Source: Bacteroidota bacterium
GTDB lineage: Bacteria; Bacteroidota; Bacteroidia; Chitinophagales; Chitinophagaceae
Assembly: GCA_023412975.1 (NCBI GenBank)
Contig: JAEZRB010000336.1
Coordinates: 1 to 17,617, forward strand
Direction of reading: 5' to 3'
Length of the DNA: 17,617 nucleotides
Made by a program: the position numbers and the translations under genes. The notes below the pieces were generated by a model that made no database searches, had not been told where the DNA came from, and saw only the letters and a program-made list of their open reading frames with translations. Below, in pieces: positions 13,859 to 17,617 of the stretch (the first letter of the stretch is position 1; every line of letters starts with the position of its first letter).

Positions 13859-14872
13859 CTAGAATTTCGGGCAGTTCATTTTCTTGGCGTTGGGATCGGT
13901 TGGTTTCTTGATATAAATAAGCGATATCTCCACGCCGCCCCTTGAATTGGAAGCCGCTTTCAGGGAAGATGTATTGACATCATAGGAGGCACCGAAATGC
14001 CATTCGCCAAACTCAAGTCCCACATAAGGAATGATCGCGTCTTTAAAACGGTACCAGCTTCCAAGATAAAAATTAGTAGGATTGTCTTCGTCATTGTTCA
14101 CATTAAGACTGAATGCGCCACCCAGCATGGTATTGTGGGCTTTTGCCTGCATACTGTGATTGGCAGCGAGGTGAAAAGAGTTATATGTTCCAACGGGTAT
14201 ACGGGCACCACCCTGGATAGTAGTACGGGCATTTAGAATAAAGTCTCCTTTTTGAAAACTTTCTTTTGGCCGGTTGATATGATACATCGATGCGCCGAGG
14301 TAGAAATTATTATAACCGTTGGTAGAACCATTATAGATAAATCCCGCATTGAGGTCAAAATAGTTGAGATTGACCTGGCGGGAAGTAAAACTTTCCCTTG
14401 TGACGCCGGTGAAACCAGAAGTGGTCAACTGGTCTTCAAATAAAAGCTTGGTGGTGTTCAGCCGTTTGTTCATAAAGGTACCCTGGAAGCCGGCACCAAT
14501 CTGGTGATAGCCATTTTCATCGAGCGCTTTATGATAAGCAACGGAAAGACCATAGTAAGTACTGTTGAGCGCACCGTCGCCGGCTTTATCACTATACGCC
14601 ATGAAGCCAACACCAAACTGGTCGAAATCGGGCACACGATCCTTCATGATACCCATATCCACCGAAGCGGTCATGGTGTTATAAGCATTATTAATTGTAG
14701 GCCATTGATTACGGTAATTTGCAGCAAAGCGGAAAACGCCATCGAACTTGCCGGTCATAGCCGGGTTCATTGTCAGCGGAGATGCAAAGAATTGGGAAAA
14801 ATTCGGATCCTGGGCTATCGACACCATTCCCAAAGCAGCACAGACGGCCAATGTTAAAAGAAATTTTTTCAT
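13859..14872 (-). CDS. PorP/SprF-family outer-membrane protein (type IX secretion associated)
   Basis: A 337-residue predicted outer-membrane beta-barrel of the PorP/SprF family (TIGR03519). Family members work with type IX secretion or anchor secreted proteins at the cell surface. The N-terminus MKKFLLTLAVCAALGMVSIA is a Sec signal peptide, cleaved near residue 20 before QDPNFSQFF. The family opening PNFSQFFASPLTMNPAMTG follows at once, then alternating aromatic/glycine strands such as NFYLGASMYHINRP. The final residues are NCPKF, a typical terminus. Most genomes of the group carry many paralogues, often beside a large secreted partner; none is next to this copy. An 11-bp dyad lies 40-72 nt upstream. 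Confidence 0.92.
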   Translation of the reverse strand: MKKFLLTLAVCAALGMVSIAQDPNFSQFFASPLTMNPAMTGKFDGVFRFAANYRNQWPTINNAYNTMTASVDMGIMKDRVPDFDQFGVGFMAYSDKAGDGALNSTYYGLSVAYHKALDENGYHQIGAGFQGTFMNKRLNTTKLLFEDQLTTSGFTGVTRESFTSRQVNLNYFDLNAGFIYNGSTNGYNNFYLGASMYHINRPKESFQKGDFILNARTTIQGGARIPVGTYNSFHLAANHSMQAKAHNTMLGGAFSLNVNNDEDNPTNFYLGSWYRFKDAIIPYVGLEFGEWHFGASYDVNTSSLKAASNSRGGVEISLIYIKKPTDPNAKKMNCPKF

Positions 14873-15202
14873 CTCAGCATTTAGTTTTTTTCAACTCAGA
14901 CACCCCATGTCTATGACAATGTACTTCTTATAAACGTTGTCATAATTTGAAAATTGCTTCGATAATTAGCAATCACATATAATGTCGAATAGCCCTAGCA
15001 AAATACAATAAATTTGAGACCTGTAAAACCTCATTATTGCTGCCTGAGCTACGGATTTTCCGGCCTTGAGCTGGTATGGAATTACATTAAAAAATCCTGA
15101 AATATGCTATCAGTAAAGCACTGGTCGGCAGACCCTATAACTTGATAAAAACCTGAGAGACAGAATATCTGCTCACATACCAAATCCCAATCTTTATATC
15201 CC
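14873..15202. other. Intergenic region upstream of the PorP-like gene
   Basis: About 330 nt between two minus-strand genes. Apart from the dyad at 14912-14944 I see only AT-rich sequence. TACATTG within the dyad is one T short of the -7 consensus, so the promoter is not settled. No ORF or RNA gene is supported here. Confidence 0.6.
14912..14944. promoter_or_regulatory. 11-bp dyad upstream of the PorP-like gene
   Basis: TATGACAATGT (14912-14922), eleven bases, ACGTTGTCATA (14934-14944): ten perfect pairs and one G-T. It lies 40-72 nt before the PorP-like start. It could be an operator or a 5'-UTR hairpin. Confidence 0.5.
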
Positions 15203-15853
15203 TTACATCTGTACTTTGGCCCCGTATGCCAGGTCACCTGCATCGCCCAGCCCCGGCACGATATAGCCTTTAGCGGTTAGCTCATCGTCTATATCACCGC
15301 ACCAAATGGTCACAGATGGCTCTTCTCTTTTCACATATTCAATGCCAACAGTGCAGGCAATGGCGGCTACGATATGAATCTCCCGGGGACGGCCTTCTTC
15401 TTTCAGGTAATGGATGGTTTTTACTAAGGAAGAACCCGTAGCCAGCATGGGATCTGATACGATTACCACCCGGTCCTCCAGGTCGGGGCAGGAGATATAG
15501 TCGAGGCTGATCTCAAAGCTGCCGTCCTGGTTATGTTTGCGATAAGCCGATATAAACGCGTTGTCTGCAAGGTCAAAATAATTGAGCAGGCCCTGGTGAA
15601 GCGGCAATCCGGCCCGAAGTATGGTGGCTAGTACGGGGTTAACCTGCAAAACCTTACAGGTAGCGGTTCCCAGCGGTGTTTGCACTTCCTTTTCAACAAA
15701 AGGCATCACTTTGCTGATCTCGTAAGCGGCCACTTCGCCAATTCGTTCGAGGTTACGGCGAAAGCGCATCCGGTCTGTCTGGATATCTACATCTCTCAAT
15801 TCGCTAACCCAGTTGCTGACAAGGCTGTGCTGCTCACTTAGGTTGATGACCAT
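15203..15853 (-). CDS. upp: Uracil phosphoribosyltransferase
   Basis: Salvages uracil to UMP with PRPP. The 216-residue protein shows the type I PRTase PRPP loop VVIVSDPMLATGSS (129-142), where most Upp proteins have Asp-Pro-Met-Leu-Ala-Thr-Gly-Gly. The Upp-specific uracil-binding end GYIVPGLGDAGD (196-207) is intact, as is ILRAGLPL (78-85). ATG 15853 gives the expected length. It diverges from anmK with a 167-nt gap full of short repeats. A candidate -7 element is at 16002-16009. No operon partner is visible. Confidence 0.94.
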   Translation of the reverse strand: MVINLSEQHSLVSNWVSELRDVDIQTDRMRFRRNLERIGEVAAYEISKVMPFVEKEVQTPLGTATCKVLQVNPVLATILRAGLPLHQGLLNYFDLADNAFISAYRKHNQDGSFEISLDYISCPDLEDRVVIVSDPMLATGSSLVKTIHYLKEEGRPREIHIVAAIACTVGIEYVKREEPSVTIWCGDIDDELTAKGYIVPGLGDAGDLAYGAKVQM

Positions 15854-15904
15854 GTTTGGGGGTTTAAGGTTAAAATGGTTTAATGTTCTTTAAAGTTGAC
15901 GTTT

Positions 15905-15928
15905 AGGTTAAGATTGAGGTTGAGATCT
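15905..15928. repeat. Hexamer array between upp and anmK
   Basis: AGGTTA, AGATTG, AGGTTG and AGATCT: four 6-bp units in register, in the same gap as a heptamer array 24 nt further right. Confidence 0.6.
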
Positions 15929-15951
15929 AGCCTTGCCCCGATGTTTTAACC

Positions 15952-15986
15952 CTTTCGACTTTAAACTTTAAACATTAAACTTCAAA
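15952..15986. repeat. Heptamer array between upp and anmK
   Basis: CTTTCGA, CTTTAAA, CTTTAAA, CATTAAA and CTTCAAA: five 7-bp units in register. Part of it is loosely complementary to 15879-15896 across the same gap. Confidence 0.85.
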
Positions 15987-15992
15987 CACACT

Positions 15993-16000
15993 TACTTTTG
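15993..16000 (+). promoter_or_regulatory. Candidate -7 element of anmK
   Basis: TACTTTTG matches TAnnTTTG and lies 20 nt before the anmK ATG, so the leader would be very short. No clear -33 TTG is present upstream. Confidence 0.4.
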
Positions 16001-16001
16001 G

Positions 16002-16009
16002 CAAATCTA
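16002..16009 (-). promoter_or_regulatory. Candidate -7 element of upp
   Basis: On the minus strand TAGATTTG matches TAnnTTTG. It is back to back with the anmK element, one base away. The upp leader would be about 145 nt and would contain the short repeats. The -33 region would fall inside anmK and shows no TTG. Confidence 0.35.
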
Positions 16010-16020
16010 AAATAAATAAA

Positions 16021-17124
16021 ATGATTTACAGGGCTATCGGGTTGATGAGTGGGAGTTCGCTGGATGGACTAGATATCGTGTACGCAGAAATTCATGAGAA
16101 TGGTGGAAAATGGAGTTATGAGATTCTTCATGCCGACTGTTATCCCTATTCGGCAGAATGGGTAGATAAGCTGAAAAACGCTATTTCCCTGGATGCGCTT
16201 AATTACCAGCTTTTGCATACAGATTATGGTCATTACCTGGGCGAACAGGTCAACCGTTTCATCGATGCGCACCAACTGCATTATAAAGTCGCGCTGGTGG
16301 CCTCCCACGGACATACAACTTTTCATGTACCGGACCGGAAAATGACCGCACAATTGGGAGATGGAGCCGCAATTGCCGCCACAACAAAATTACCGGTGGT
16401 ATCAGACCTGCGTGCCATGGATATTGCCCTCGGCGGACAGGGCGCACCGATCGTGCCCATTGGTGAGAAGCTTTTGCTGGGCGACTACAACTATTTTTTA
16501 AACCTGGGAGGCATCGCGAATATTTCTTTCAATACCGGCTCAGAATATATTGCTTTTGATATCTGTGCTGCCAATCGTGTGCTCAATATGCTGGCGGCGG
16601 AAATGGGAAAGCCCTTTGATGAAGGAGGTCGGATTGCAGCTTCGGGAAATCTCAGCCCGGAATTGCTGGAGAAATTAAACACCCTCGATTATTATAGACA
16701 ACCCTGGCCAAAATCCCTGGCGAATGATTTTGGAACGGATATGGTTTATCCAATGATCAGCGAAGCTAAAATTGAAACGGCTGACGGGTTGAGAACATAT
16801 ACTGAGCATATTGCCACACAGGTAAAAAATGCCATTGGAAATCTACGCGGCCTCGGAGCTGCTGGTTCCTCCGAACAAAAACTACTGGCGACAGGTGGTG
16901 GTGCGTTCAATAATTTTCTCACTGGCCGCCTCGCCGACCTGTTAAAAGAATGGCAGATTGAAGTGGTGATCCCAGATGAAAGCCTGGTGCAATATAAGGA
17001 AGCACTGATCATGGCGCTGATCGGCGTCTTGCGCTGGCGGGAAAAAACAAATGTGCTCTCCTCTGTGACAGGCGCCACCCGTGACAGCGTAGGTGGGGCC
17101 ATGTGGATGGGGCAGGAGGGATAA
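16021..17124 (+). CDS. anmK: Anhydro-N-acetylmuramic acid kinase
   Basis: Opens and phosphorylates 1,6-anhydro-MurNAc to MurNAc-6-phosphate, a cytoplasmic step of peptidoglycan recycling. The 367-residue protein has the ATP-binding opening GLMSGSSLDGLD (7-18), VASHGHTTFH (93-102), DLRAMDIALGGQGAPIVP (129-146), in which D134 probably corresponds to the catalytic Asp, NLGGIANIS (161-169) and the late ATGGGAFN loop. ATG 16021 gives the standard start. It stands alone on the plus strand and ends 13 nt before the convergent cyclase gene. The NamZ-like gene at 4805-5980 is the only other candidate for muropeptide metabolism in the window. Confidence 0.95.
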   Translation: MIYRAIGLMSGSSLDGLDIVYAEIHENGGKWSYEILHADCYPYSAEWVDKLKNAISLDALNYQLLHTDYGHYLGEQVNRFIDAHQLHYKVALVASHGHTTFHVPDRKMTAQLGDGAAIAATTKLPVVSDLRAMDIALGGQGAPIVPIGEKLLLGDYNYFLNLGGIANISFNTGSEYIAFDICAANRVLNMLAAEMGKPFDEGGRIAASGNLSPELLEKLNTLDYYRQPWPKSLANDFGTDMVYPMISEAKIETADGLRTYTEHIATQVKNAIGNLRGLGAAGSSEQKLLATGGGAFNNFLTGRLADLLKEWQIEVVIPDESLVQYKEALIMALIGVLRWREKTNVLSSVTGATRDSVGGAMWMGQEG

Positions 17125-17137
17125 TTACTTTACACCC

Positions 17138-17617
17138 TTAATCCAGCACTTCGTACAACATTACCGGCGCGGTTTTATTTTTTAAACTGGTTTCACCGAT
17201 CGGCTTACAATTGAACGAAGCTTTTACCTTCTCATATGATGATTCGGTGATCACGATCTGGCCCTGGCCGGCGATAGACTGTATACGTTGTGCCACATTT
17301 ACATTGTCACCTACCACCGTATAGTCGAGCCTGCGCAAATTGGCTGAGCCAATATTCCCGGAGATCATTTCACCTGAATTGATCCCGATCGAAACATGTG
17401 GTGAAAAGCTTACCTTATTCGTTTGTCGCGGTAATAGTTCTATCTGTTTCCTTACTGCCAGGCAGGCATCGATAGCACGGTCGAGATGATAGTCACCACG
17501 AAATACAGCCATGATCGCATCGCCGATAAATTTATCAATATGACCTTCCTGGTCGATGATCTCTTTTACCATCACATCAAAATAATTGTTTAGCAGGTTT
17601 ACTACAGTGTCGGGGTC
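17138..17617 (-). CDS. Class III adenylate/guanylate cyclase, C-terminal catalytic domain (cut by window edge)
   Basis: The last 159 residues of a class III nucleotide cyclase; the frame runs off the right edge, and the first in-window residues (DPDTVVNLLNNYFDVMVKEI) are already inside the domain. Visible catalytic features: HIDKFIGDAIMAVF, with the second metal Asp and the Lys that usually reads adenine, then GINSGEMISGNIG, and YTVVGDNVNVAQRIQ with the transition-state Asn and Arg. The protein therefore looks active, and the Lys favours ATP over GTP. The first metal Asp lies outside the window. N-terminal sensor domains such as CHASE2, GAF, FHA or membrane helices are common in this group but cannot be seen. 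It ends 13 nt from anmK, convergent. Confidence 0.9.
   Translation of the reverse strand, partial: DPDTVVNLLNNYFDVMVKEIIDQEGHIDKFIGDAIMAVFRGDYHLDRAIDACLAVRKQIELLPRQTNKVSFSPHVSIGINSGEMISGNIGSANLRRLDYTVVGDNVNVAQRIQSIAGQGQIVITESSYEKVKASFNCKPIGETSLKNKTAPVMLYEVLD

Noticed and set aside
15026..15062. tRNA-like stretch on the minus strand (GTAGCTCAGG)
   Set aside because: It resembles a D-arm, but no matching acceptor stem, anticodon arm or T-loop can be built around it.

Overview
The window looks like chromosomal DNA of a Bacteroidota bacterium, probably of the Chitinophagales (lineage inferred, not proven). The evidence is a PorP/SprF-type outer-membrane protein, an N-acylornithine (SOTCase-type) transcarbamylase in place of ornithine transcarbamylase, the Bacteroidota-type GNAT acyltransferase heading the arginine genes, several TAnnTTTG -7 promoter elements, and the absence of clear Shine-Dalgarno sites.

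Positions 1-9300 (minus strand): one long arginine-biosynthesis operon, transcribed right to left: N-acylglutamate synthase-like GNAT, argG, argC, a DUF1343/NamZ-like gene, argD, N-acylornithine carbamoyltransferase, argB, an ArgE-like M20 deacylase and argH (cut by the left edge). Genes from argC to the deacylase are 2 nt apart or overlap by 4-8 nt. Together they give every step from glutamate to arginine by the route in which the amino group stays acylated through citrulline. Val90 of the transcarbamylase points to succinyl rather than acetyl intermediates. The head of the operon (8994-9314) holds a candidate promoter, a 19-bp palindrome at the expected transcription start, and a GC-rich, foldable leader of about 250 nt.

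Positions 9315-11193: a small single-pass membrane protein (plus), converging on a two-gene minus-strand unit (EI24/CysZ-like membrane protein, then a small RsmI-like tetrapyrrole-methylase-family protein). Positions 11339-13710 (plus): a 3-methyladenine DNA glycosylase and a DASS/SLC13 transporter that starts with TTG, separated by a repeat- and hairpin-rich gap. Positions 13859-14872 (minus): PorP/SprF. Positions 15203-17124: divergent upp (minus) and anmK (plus). Positions 17138-17617 (minus): C-terminal part of a class III adenylate/guanylate cyclase, cut by the right edge.

The least ordinary signals are outside the genes. Several intergenic gaps carry a different degenerate short tandem array, mostly with a strict 7-bp period (775-830, 6975-7009, 7037-7064, 15952-15986), one with an 8-bp period (11271-11310) and one made of CACGGAG-type 7-mers in both orientations (12016-12132). 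A similar 7-bp rhythm appears inside the transcarbamylase gene (3129-3156). I saw no rRNA, tRNA, CRISPR array, insertion sequence or phage gene.
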